This document shows, in pieces, positions 1 through 6,689 of a DNA stretch of 49,438 nucleotides. This stretch comes from Prosthecobacter sp. (GTDB lineage Bacteria > Verrucomicrobiota > Verrucomicrobiia > Verrucomicrobiales > Verrucomicrobiaceae): the NCBI GenBank assembly GCA_021733925.1, contig JAIPJY010000052.1:1-49438 (forward strand), in the 5' to 3' direction. Position 1 is the first letter of the stretch. Each line of letters begins with the position of its first letter. Under the pieces are notes generated by a model. That model was not told the origin of the DNA. It did not search any database and saw only the letters and a program-made list of their open reading frames with translations. The position numbers and the translations under genes were made by a program.

Positions 1-2
1 AA

Positions 3-253
3 GGGATGCCGAGCCTCGGCGAGGCTTCCCTGGTACGGGCCGACACCCTCCGGGCAGCAAACCCAGCGCGCCCTTCGCACGCCGCGTCCGCCAGCAGCGC
101 CTGCCCGCCATTCCGCCGCACGCAGGCAGTGCTCCCGCAAGCCCCCTTGTCTGCTCTCGATGCCTCCACCCACTTCATGGGGGATCACTCGATCGCACAA
201 ATCTCGTCAGTCGGCTGAAAGACAGACCCGTTTTCAATCCAGTGTGGTATTAC
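3..253 (+). repeat. Dispersed repeat, right end of a MITE-like element (cut by window edge)
   Basis: Positions 3-35 and about 101-253 match 16810-16842 and 16843-16991 almost base for base and in the same orientation. This copy carries about 65 extra bases (roughly 36-100) that the other copy lacks. The block holds a palindromic GAGCCTCGGCGAGGC core. It ends in a terminal sequence (about 221-253) whose reverse complement, beginning GTAATACCAC, also appears as an inverted left end at 16673. The last bases provide the TAA stop of the sulfatase gene on the minus strand. The left end of this copy lies outside the window. I see no gene in 1-249; the short open frames here are products of the repeat. 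Confidence 0.8.
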
Positions 254-2334
254 TTCACCACCCGCAGATTCCTGAACCCGGCGACACCATCGAACACGAT
301 CATGTTGAGCTGTTCCTTGGCCTCAGCGATCACGGGATGCTTGCCTGATGCCGTGACTCCTGCGATTTGCGCGGTCACCTGATCGCCTTTGAAAGTGATC
401 CGCAGTGTCTGCCAGTCTTCGGCATTCAGTTTGATCTTCTGCCGCGCCAGTGGCTCCGTCTGAGTCTTGTCCTGACCTTGATCAGGATTCTTGGTGATCT
501 CGATCTGCGTGCTGCTGACGACCACGCGGAAGGAGTGCTTCCCCGCCGTTTGAATGCGCAGCGAATGACGCCCTGCGGTGTGCAGCTTCATGTCGTACTG
601 CAGCGTGCCATCGGTGATCGGCAGCGGGCCGGTTAACGTGGCACCCTGCTGTTCAGTTTTCGGCGCGGCATTCCAGATGGCATCATCATGCACCTGCCAT
701 GCTGCACCACGCGCCATGGTCCATGGCTTGGCCGGCAGTGATTTGAAGTCCTCCGACACCACCGGGCTTCCCATCAGCGGTGGCAGTGCGGGCGGCGCCT
801 TTTTCTCGACGATGGGCGGCATTTCTCGGCTGTAGCCACCGTCGCGGTAGCGGTTCACCAGGGCGCTCAATTCCTTCACCACTTCGGGATGCTGTTCGCT
901 GACATCCGTCGTCTCGGCGGGGTCCTTCTCCACGTTGTAGAGCTGGGGTTTGAACTGGGTCGCGTGTGCTTTGCGCGCTCCGAGTTTGATGTCGCTGACC
1001 GGGACACCTTCGATCCATTTCCATGGGCCTTGACGGATCGCAAATACGCCATCGGAACTGTGGAGGAACATGTGATCACGGGTGGGCGCGGCGTCCTTGG
1101 TGCCAAGGAAGGCTGGCAGGGCGTTGAAGCTGTCTTCCGCAGCGGTGGCGGCAGCGGGCAGTTTTTCGCCGACGATGGCCGCCGTGGTGGCCAGGATGTC
1201 CGCGACGCTGATCATGTCATCGCACACGGTGCCTGCAGGGATCTTCCCGGGCCAGCGGGTGATGAAGGGCACTTTGAAGCCGCCCTCCCACACGTCGTGT
1301 TTGCCGCCGCGAAGATCGCCATTCACTTTGAATCCGGCTTTGAAGGCCTGCGTCTGCACCGTGTCGCGTGTCGGAGTGAACACCCCGCCGTTGTCGCTGG
1401 TGAAGATCACGAGCGTGTCCTGCGCGATGCCCTTGTCATCGAGCGCTTTCAAAACACCGCCGACGCTGCGGTCAAGCTCGTGAATCCAATCGCCGTAAGG
1501 CCCGGCCTTGCTCTGTCCGGCGATGTCCTTGTCCGGCGTGACGGGATTGTGCACCGCGACGGGCGTGTAATAGAGAAAGAACGGCGTGCCCTTCTTCTGC
1601 TGCGTGATCCACTCCGCCGCCTTGGAGGTGAGCAGCGGCATGACGCGCTCATTCACACGGCGCGGCGCATCGAGGTCGAGAATGTTCGCTTTGCCGCTTT
1701 CCGTATCCTCGGGGCCGTAGGTGGATTTGAAGTCAGGATTGTCGGCATCGGGGCCGTGCAGCTTCATGCCTTCAGGGATTTTACCGTTGCGCAGGCCATA
1801 GACGAAGCGATTTTCAACGTAGATGCCGGTGAGATCACCATGATTGCTCGGCACGCCGAAGTGGTAGTCGAAGCCGATGTCCAGCGGTCCGGGCGAAAGC
1901 TCCGCAGTGTAGTCCGTGCGCCACTTCAGCGAACCATCATCCGTACCGTAGCCCAGATGCCATTTGCCAATCGCGGCTGTTTGATAGCCGTGTTTTTTGA
2001 GCATCGAAGCCATGTTCAGCCGCGTCGTTTCGATGTGCAGCGGGGAAAACGTGCCCAGAACCTCATGCGTGAGCGAGGTCCGCCAGCAGTAGCGCCCGGT
2101 CACCACCGAGTAGCGTGTGGGGGAGCAGACGGAGGAGGTGGTGCTCGCATCCGTGAAACGCCGCCCCTCTTTGGCCAGACGGTCAATGTTCGGCGTCTGC
2201 ACCAGCTTGCCATCCGCGCCGCAGCATCCCGCGCTGCCATAGCCGTAATCGTCGGCCAGAATAATAACGATGTTCGGTGTGTCAGCGGCGATGGCGGATG
2301 AAACGAAGAGAGCGAGGAGGAGCAGAAAACGCAT
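250..2334 (-). CDS. Secreted arylsulfatase-like sulfatase
   Basis: This 694-residue S1-family sulfatase hydrolyses sulfate esters, probably on sulfated polysaccharides or glycosaminoglycans outside the cytoplasm. A signal peptide is clear (MRFLLLLALFVSSAIAA). The metal-binding start NIVIILADDYGYG is followed by the core motif CSPTR at about residues 70-74. Cys70 would be converted to formylglycine by a separate maturase, which is not in this window. A second catalytic region around GKWHLGYG is visible. After about residue 530 there is an extra beta-rich domain of some 150 residues, resembling the LamG/DUF1080 sugar-binding type, which is common in this phylum. The stop codon TAA lies inside a dispersed repeat end. 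It is divergent from the membrane gene at 2465. The substrate cannot be told from sequence. Confidence 0.93.
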   Translation of the reverse strand: MRFLLLLALFVSSAIAADTPNIVIILADDYGYGSAGCCGADGKLVQTPNIDRLAKEGRRFTDASTTSSVCSPTRYSVVTGRYCWRTSLTHEVLGTFSPLHIETTRLNMASMLKKHGYQTAAIGKWHLGYGTDDGSLKWRTDYTAELSPGPLDIGFDYHFGVPSNHGDLTGIYVENRFVYGLRNGKIPEGMKLHGPDADNPDFKSTYGPEDTESGKANILDLDAPRRVNERVMPLLTSKAAEWITQQKKGTPFFLYYTPVAVHNPVTPDKDIAGQSKAGPYGDWIHELDRSVGGVLKALDDKGIAQDTLVIFTSDNGGVFTPTRDTVQTQAFKAGFKVNGDLRGGKHDVWEGGFKVPFITRWPGKIPAGTVCDDMISVADILATTAAIVGEKLPAAATAAEDSFNALPAFLGTKDAAPTRDHMFLHSSDGVFAIRQGPWKWIEGVPVSDIKLGARKAHATQFKPQLYNVEKDPAETTDVSEQHPEVVKELSALVNRYRDGGYSREMPPIVEKKAPPALPPLMGSPVVSEDFKSLPAKPWTMARGAAWQVHDDAIWNAAPKTEQQGATLTGPLPITDGTLQYDMKLHTAGRHSLRIQTAGKHSFRVVVSSTQIEITKNPDQGQDKTQTEPLARQKIKLNAEDWQTLRITFKGDQVTAQIAGVTASGKHPVIAEAKEQLNMIVFDGVAGFRNLRVVK

Positions 2335-2340
2335 GGCCCC

Positions 2341-2385
2341 TTCACGAAGAGTTCACATTCGACCTTTCGTGAATTCGCCGTGAAC
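2341..2385. promoter_or_regulatory. Nested inverted repeats in the divergent sulfatase promoter region
   Basis: TTCACGAA (2341-2348) pairs with TTCGTGAA (2366-2373), and GTTCAC (2351-2356) pairs with GTGAAC (2380-2385). Four copies of the TTCAC/GTGAA half-site thus sit just upstream of the sulfatase start in a 130-bp divergent intergenic gap. This could be a dimeric regulator operator or an mRNA leader hairpin. No -35/-10 pair was convincing. Confidence 0.35.
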
Positions 2386-2464
2386 TGAGGTTCGGCTCAT
2401 TGACCAGTCCTTCACCACCGCGCAGAATGCACACACAGGCGGATCTCCACCACGCTTTTCAAAA

Positions 2465-3292
2465 ATGCTCACATCGCCCACCTCCCGGCTCCTGTCTCTG
2501 GCCCGTGGCGGTACGGCCAGCCAGATACGCTGGCTGGAGGAAAAATCCCCTCGTGCCATGCTGCCGCTGGTCGTGGGCATCATGGTGGGATGTGGTGCCT
2601 ACGGCTTCGCCATCGGGCTGGGGCGCTCGCCGATGATGGCGCTCTTTGTCGCGATCAAAATGCCACTGCTCATTTTCCTCACGCTGGGAGTAAACGGTCT
2701 GATCAACGGCATGTTCGGCACACTGCTGGGCAGCGGCATGTCGTTTCGTCAGACCATGCAGGCATGCCTGATGAGCTTTGCACTTTTTGCGCTGATTGTC
2801 GGTTCGCTCGCGCCGATCATGATCGGCATGGCACTGGACCGCCCGGCGGATGGCACGGAGGAGCTGGACCGCTGGTATCGCATGTTTCTGCTGAGCAACA
2901 CGGCTGTCATCGCCTTTGCCGGGATCATCGCCAATCACAAGCTGCTGCGTTTGATTGAGGCCTTTTCCGGCAGTCCTGCGGCTTCCTGGCGCACTTTGGT
3001 GGCATGGCTGGCGGGCAATCTTTTCGTGGGTGCCCAGCTTTCCTACATCCTGCGTCCCTTCTTTGGCAACCCCATGCTCCCGATCGAATTTCTGCGGCCG
3101 GATCCCTTCCATGGCACCTTTTACGAAGCAGTCTGGAGCATGACGCTGGCGAGTCTGCCGGAAAGCTCCGCTGCGTTTGGTCCCCGGCTCCTTTTTCTCT
3201 GTGTCCTCATAGGCTGGCTCATAGCCCGCATGATCTATCGGAATTTTGCACCCATCGTCAAATCCATCACTCCCTCCAACCATGAAAATTGA
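2465..3292 (+). CDS. Polytopic membrane protein, unknown function
   Basis: 275 residues, not recognised. After a polar 30-residue amino end (basic, ending near EEKSPRAM) there are about six hydrophobic segments (around residues 31-50, 55-75, 95-120, 145-162, 180-200 and 250-265), so this is an inner-membrane protein. No catalytic motif is visible. Its stop codon overlaps the start of the next gene by 11 bases, so the two are translationally coupled and probably work together. The start chosen follows CTTTTCAAAA and has no strong Shine-Dalgarno sequence. Confidence 0.75.
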   Translation: MLTSPTSRLLSLARGGTASQIRWLEEKSPRAMLPLVVGIMVGCGAYGFAIGLGRSPMMALFVAIKMPLLIFLTLGVNGLINGMFGTLLGSGMSFRQTMQACLMSFALFALIVGSLAPIMIGMALDRPADGTEELDRWYRMFLLSNTAVIAFAGIIANHKLLRLIEAFSGSPAASWRTLVAWLAGNLFVGAQLSYILRPFFGNPMLPIEFLRPDPFHGTFYEAVWSMTLASLPESSAAFGPRLLFLCVLIGWLIARMIYRNFAPIVKSITPSNHEN

Positions 3293-4043
3293 AACCACAC
3301 CCGAGCCTTCCTCAACCTCGCCTCCACCGCTGCCAAATCCAGGTCAGCCTGCCTGGATGAAACTGGACATTCAGCCACTGGGAGCGCCCGCCTCGTTCGC
3401 GGTGGTGATCGAAGCCCTGCTCAAGCAGCCCGGACGCATCCTCCATGAGTGCAAACAGGGTGGCAGCAAAGTGCCTCTCATCCTCTTCCTGGGTGCGGTG
3501 TTTGGCCTGGCGGTGTTTGGTGCATTGCTCGGCACTTTTTCGGGCGGTGTGCAATACTGGGCCACCCCCCTCAAAGTCGTCGTGGGTGTGCTCGCCTCTC
3601 TGGTCATCTGCCTGCCGAGCCTGTACATCTTCAGCGCTCTCGGTGGCATGGAGGCACGGCTGTCACAGGTCGCCGGCATGCTGCTCGCCATGGTCGCTCT
3701 CACGGCGCTGCTGCTGCTGGGTTTCGCCCCGGTGGTTTGGATTTTTTCTCAATCGACCGAGTCAGTGGGGTTCATGGGATTCCTGGTGCTCACGTTTTGG
3801 GTCATTGCGCTGTTTTTTGGTTTCCGGCTCCTCCTGGCGGCGGCAAACACTTTCGGCATGACCATCGGCCATTATCTCAATGTCTGGATGGGCATCTTCC
3901 TTCTCGTGACGCTGCAAATGTCCACCACCCTGCGCCCCCTCATCGGCACCGCCGACACCTTGCTGCCGGTGAAAAAGAAATTCTTCATGGAACATTGGGC
4001 TGATGAGATGTCAGCGGACCCCAACAGCCAGCCACGCCGCTGA
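3282..4043 (+). CDS. Membrane protein with YIP1-like layout, partner of the upstream gene
   Basis: 253 residues from ATG 3282. An in-frame codon at 3246 would also open the frame, but 3282 gives the usual ATG overlap with the preceding gene. The amino end is Pro/Ser-rich and cytoplasmic-looking. Then come about five transmembrane segments between residues 65 and 225, and a charged tail (VKKKFFMEHWADEM). The layout recalls YIP1/DUF1282-type integral proteins, but I see no diagnostic motif. Function unknown. The overlapping pair 2465-4043 is best read as one membrane complex or one two-gene operon. Confidence 0.75.
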   Translation: MKIETTPEPSSTSPPPLPNPGQPAWMKLDIQPLGAPASFAVVIEALLKQPGRILHECKQGGSKVPLILFLGAVFGLAVFGALLGTFSGGVQYWATPLKVVVGVLASLVICLPSLYIFSALGGMEARLSQVAGMLLAMVALTALLLLGFAPVVWIFSQSTESVGFMGFLVLTFWVIALFFGFRLLLAAANTFGMTIGHYLNVWMGIFLLVTLQMSTTLRPLIGTADTLLPVKKKFFMEHWADEMSADPNSQPRR

Positions 4044-4115
4044 CCCGGCTCAGCTCCTTTCAAAACCGCGTTTCTGATTGCGACAGCTGCCGCACGCTTC
4101 ACAGTGCCAGCCGCC

Positions 4116-4628
4116 ATGCCACGCCGCGCCCTCTTCTCCCTTCTGCTCTGTCTTGCCAGCCTGCTCATCACCGGCTGTGAAACCACCGGTCTCACCCCGC
4201 AGCAGGCCGCATCGGTTGAGGCACGCCGCCGCCAGATCGCCATGGAGCCGCGCGGGGACTACTTCATCGGCCGCCGTTTCTACATCAATCACACCCATCT
4301 CTGGGGCTACGTGCGCAGCCCGGGACAGGGCTGGGAGACCGCGAAGCTCGTCATCATGAACGAGCGCTACCAGAAGATCCCCTACCGCCTGCCAGAAGCG
4401 CCGAGCGACGGCGGCTACGCCTACGGTGACGATCACAACGCCGAGTACACCCTCTATGGCCGCTTCACCGGACGCAAGGTGTTTGACCCCAACAGCGACC
4501 TCGTCCTCCCTGAGTTTGAACTGCGCCGCTGGGAAGTCCGCAATGAAAGTCCCGGCTGGCTCTTCAAGCCCAACGAAAGATTCAACGGCACCCAGCTCCT
4601 GCGCGGTGAACCCGGTTCCACCCCCTAG
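4116..4628 (+). CDS. Small lipoprotein, unknown function
   Basis: 170 residues from ATG 4116; a GTG at 4104 is possible but less likely. The signal peptide ends in a lipobox (LLITGCETTG), so the mature protein is a lipid-anchored periplasmic or outer-membrane protein. The body is hydrophilic with many aromatic residues (GDYFIGRRFYINHTHLWGY; DGGYAYGDDHNAEYTLYGRF) and looks like a small beta domain. It is not recognised as any named family. It lies about 70 bases after the membrane pair and 86 bases before tyrS. Confidence 0.75.
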   Translation: MPRRALFSLLLCLASLLITGCETTGLTPQQAASVEARRRQIAMEPRGDYFIGRRFYINHTHLWGYVRSPGQGWETAKLVIMNERYQKIPYRLPEAPSDGGYAYGDDHNAEYTLYGRFTGRKVFDPNSDLVLPEFELRRWEVRNESPGWLFKPNERFNGTQLLRGEPGSTP

Positions 4629-4674
4629 CCAGGAGTGGTGACAGGAGTGACGAATTAAACCCGCACCGTCATTC

Positions 4675-4714
4675 ATTCGTCATTCTGAATTCGTCATTCG
4701 TCATTTCCCCCCAC
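4675..4714 (+). promoter_or_regulatory. Heptamer-repeat leader directly before tyrS
   Basis: Four in-phase 7-mers (ATTCGTC, ATTCTGA, ATTCGTC, ATTCGTC; 4675-4702) are followed by ATTTCCCCCCAC and the tyrS ATG. The last full heptad ends exactly 12 bases before the start codon. The same layout with heptad ATTCCGC precedes the exonuclease gene at 12604. No Shine-Dalgarno sequence lies between the repeat and the ATG. Whether it acts as promoter spacer, protein site or mRNA leader is not known. Confidence 0.55.
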
Positions 4715-5980
4715 ATGCCTACAACCGACCTGATCGCCGATCTCGAATGGCGCGGCCTGCTCAAGCAGTGCAGCGACCTCGAAGCCCTCAAGGAATCCCT
4801 CAAGACGCAGCAGACCTTCTACTGCGGTTTTGACCCCACCGCAGACAGCCTGCACATCGGCAACCTGCTGCCCCTCATGGCCCTGCGCCGCGTGCAGGAG
4901 CATGGGCACAAGGCCATCGCCATCGTCGGCGGCGGCACCGGCTTGATCGGTGACCCCAGCGGCAAGGCCAACGAACGCACGCTCAACACGCCCGAGACCG
5001 TCGCAGAATTTGTGAAGCGCATCGAGGTGCAGATCCGCAGCATCCTCATTCCTGAGCAGACCATCATCGAAGACAATGCCTCGTGGATTTGCAAGCTCAG
5101 CGCCGTGGAACTGCTGCGCGACGTGGGCAAAAATTTCACCATCGCGTGGATGCTCGCCAAGGAATCTGTCAGCGCCCGTCTCGAAAGCGGCATCTCGTTC
5201 ACCGAGTTCACCTACATGATCCTGCAGTCCTACGACTTCGTGGTGCTCAATGAGCGCCACGGCTGCACCGTGCAGATCGGCGGCAGCGACCAGTGGGGCA
5301 ACATGACCGCCGGCATCGATCTCGTGCGCAAAATGCGCGGCCAGCAGACCTACGTGGTCACCTTCCCGCTCATCACCACGAGTTCAGGCAAGAAGTTCGG
5401 CAAGTCCGAAGCCGGTGCCATCTGGATGGACGCCACCAAGACCAGCCCCTATGCCTTCTACCAGTTCTGGGTGAACTCCGAAGACCCCGACGTGCCGCGC
5501 TTCCTGCGCCAGTTCACGCTGCTCTCGCATGAAGAAATTGAAGCCGTCGAGGCCGAGCACAACGCCCGCCCCGAACTCCGCAGCGGTCACAAACGCCTCG
5601 CCGCCGAAGTCACCCGCATGGTGCACGGAGAAGACGAGCTGCAAAAAGTCATCCTCGCCTCCCAGGCCCTCTTTGGCGGAGCCGATCTCGCCACCGCCGA
5701 TGTAGGCACCCTCATCGAAGCCACCGCTTCAGCACCGAGCACCGAAGTCGATCTCGCCAGCATCCCTCAAATCGCCGACCTCCTCGTCACCCTCGGCCTC
5801 GCCACCTCCAAAGGCGATGCAGGCCGCCTCATGAAAGGCGGCGGCTTCTACATCAACAACGCCCAGGTCGCCGCCGGTGCCACACCCACCCTCACCCCCG
5901 AAAACTTCCTCGGCGGCCGCCTCTGCATCCTCCGCAAAGGCAAAAAAAGCTACGCGACGGTGCGGGTGGCGGGGGTGTGA
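4715..5980 (+). CDS. tyrS: Tyrosine--tRNA ligase
   Basis: 421 residues, the usual length for bacterial TyrRS. It charges tRNA-Tyr with tyrosine in the cytoplasm. The class I signature region reads FDPTADSLHIGN (about 40-50; HIGN takes the HIGH role), and the second signature is KFGKS (about 227-231). The Tyr-binding stretch QIGGSDQWGN is present. The carboxyl end carries an S4-type RNA-binding domain (RLMKGGGFYINNAQV). The start follows a heptamer-repeat leader with a C-run in place of a recognisable ribosome site. It appears to be a single-gene unit. Confidence 0.97.
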   Translation: MPTTDLIADLEWRGLLKQCSDLEALKESLKTQQTFYCGFDPTADSLHIGNLLPLMALRRVQEHGHKAIAIVGGGTGLIGDPSGKANERTLNTPETVAEFVKRIEVQIRSILIPEQTIIEDNASWICKLSAVELLRDVGKNFTIAWMLAKESVSARLESGISFTEFTYMILQSYDFVVLNERHGCTVQIGGSDQWGNMTAGIDLVRKMRGQQTYVVTFPLITTSSGKKFGKSEAGAIWMDATKTSPYAFYQFWVNSEDPDVPRFLRQFTLLSHEEIEAVEAEHNARPELRSGHKRLAAEVTRMVHGEDELQKVILASQALFGGADLATADVGTLIEATASAPSTEVDLASIPQIADLLVTLGLATSKGDAGRLMKGGGFYINNAQVAAGATPTLTPENFLGGRLCILRKGKKSYATVRVAGV

Positions 5981-6035
5981 GCTGCGTGCAAACGGTACGC
6001 TTGCGAATGCCTCCCAAACATGGCAGAGTTCCCTC

Positions 6036-6227
6036 ATGAGTACCAAGGTTCTCGAAAAAACGATCACCGATCTAAAGCGCCGTGTTGCAAAGATCGAAGC
6101 CAGCATGAGCCCATCTGGCCGTGGTTGGAAGAAGATCGCTGGTGCAGCCAAGGAAGATCATCACTTCGCCGAGGCCATGCGGCTTGGAGCCAAATGGCGG
6201 AAGCAGGCCAACCAAGAAAACTGGTAG
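6036..6227 (+). CDS. Probable antitoxin of a PIN-toxin pair
   Basis: 63 residues from ATG 6036 (MSTKVLEKTITDLKRRVAKIE). The amino half forms a basic/acidic amphipathic helix and the carboxyl end is positively charged with Trp residues (GAKWRKQANQENW). It is too short for family assignment by eye. The small size, the 4-base gap to the PIN-domain gene and the order (small gene first) fit a type II antitoxin that binds and inhibits the downstream nuclease. No helix-turn-helix is obvious. Confidence 0.65.
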   Translation: MSTKVLEKTITDLKRRVAKIEASMSPSGRGWKKIAGAAKEDHHFAEAMRLGAKWRKQANQENW

Positions 6228-6231
6228 GCCG

Positions 6232-6657
6232 ATGTTTGTGGTGCTGGATACCAACCACTTCGCCGAACTCGTGCATGACACCGGGTGCGGTGCGCGATTG
6301 AAGCAACGATTCACCAAGCACCGCGCCGAAGTGCTGACCACGGTCATCACAGCGCAGGAGGTTTGTGAGGGTTGGAGCGCTTTCATTCGCAAACAGAAGG
6401 CCGGGAGCGAGAAGCAGATCCATGGCTATGCTCAGTTCCAGCACAGTCTCGAACTGCTGATGGAGCTCACATTGCTCCCCTTCGATGATCAAGCCGCGGC
6501 GGTCTTTCGTGACCTGCGCAAACTTCTGCCTCAGGCCGGCACGCAAGACCTCAAGATCGCCGCCATCGGCCTCGCTCATGATGCCACTGTGCTGACTCGC
6601 AACCTGGTTCATTTCATCAAAGTGCCGGGCCTGAAAACAGCGAACTGGCTGGATTGA
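6232..6657 (+). CDS. PIN-domain ribonuclease toxin (VapC-like)
   Basis: 141 residues from ATG 6232. The PIN fold is shown by LDTNHFAEL near the amino end (first acidic residue), an acidic residue in ITAQEVCEG (second), and the late ...QDLKIAAIGLAHDATVLTRN block (third acidic residue, followed by the typical TRN near the end). Such enzymes are Mg-dependent ribonucleases that cut tRNA or rRNA when freed from the antitoxin. It starts 4 bases after the small upstream gene. The target RNA is unknown. Confidence 0.85.
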   Translation: MFVVLDTNHFAELVHDTGCGARLKQRFTKHRAEVLTTVITAQEVCEGWSAFIRKQKAGSEKQIHGYAQFQHSLELLMELTLLPFDDQAAAVFRDLRKLLPQAGTQDLKIAAIGLAHDATVLTRNLVHFIKVPGLKTANWLD

Positions 6658-6689
6658 ACCGCACTGACGGATTCCCAACTCTCTTTTCC

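Noticed and set aside
889-2301. Long plus-strand open frame (470 codons) opposite the sulfatase
   Set aside because: It lies fully antisense to a well-supported gene, has no family similarity, and such frames are common opposite high-GC genes.
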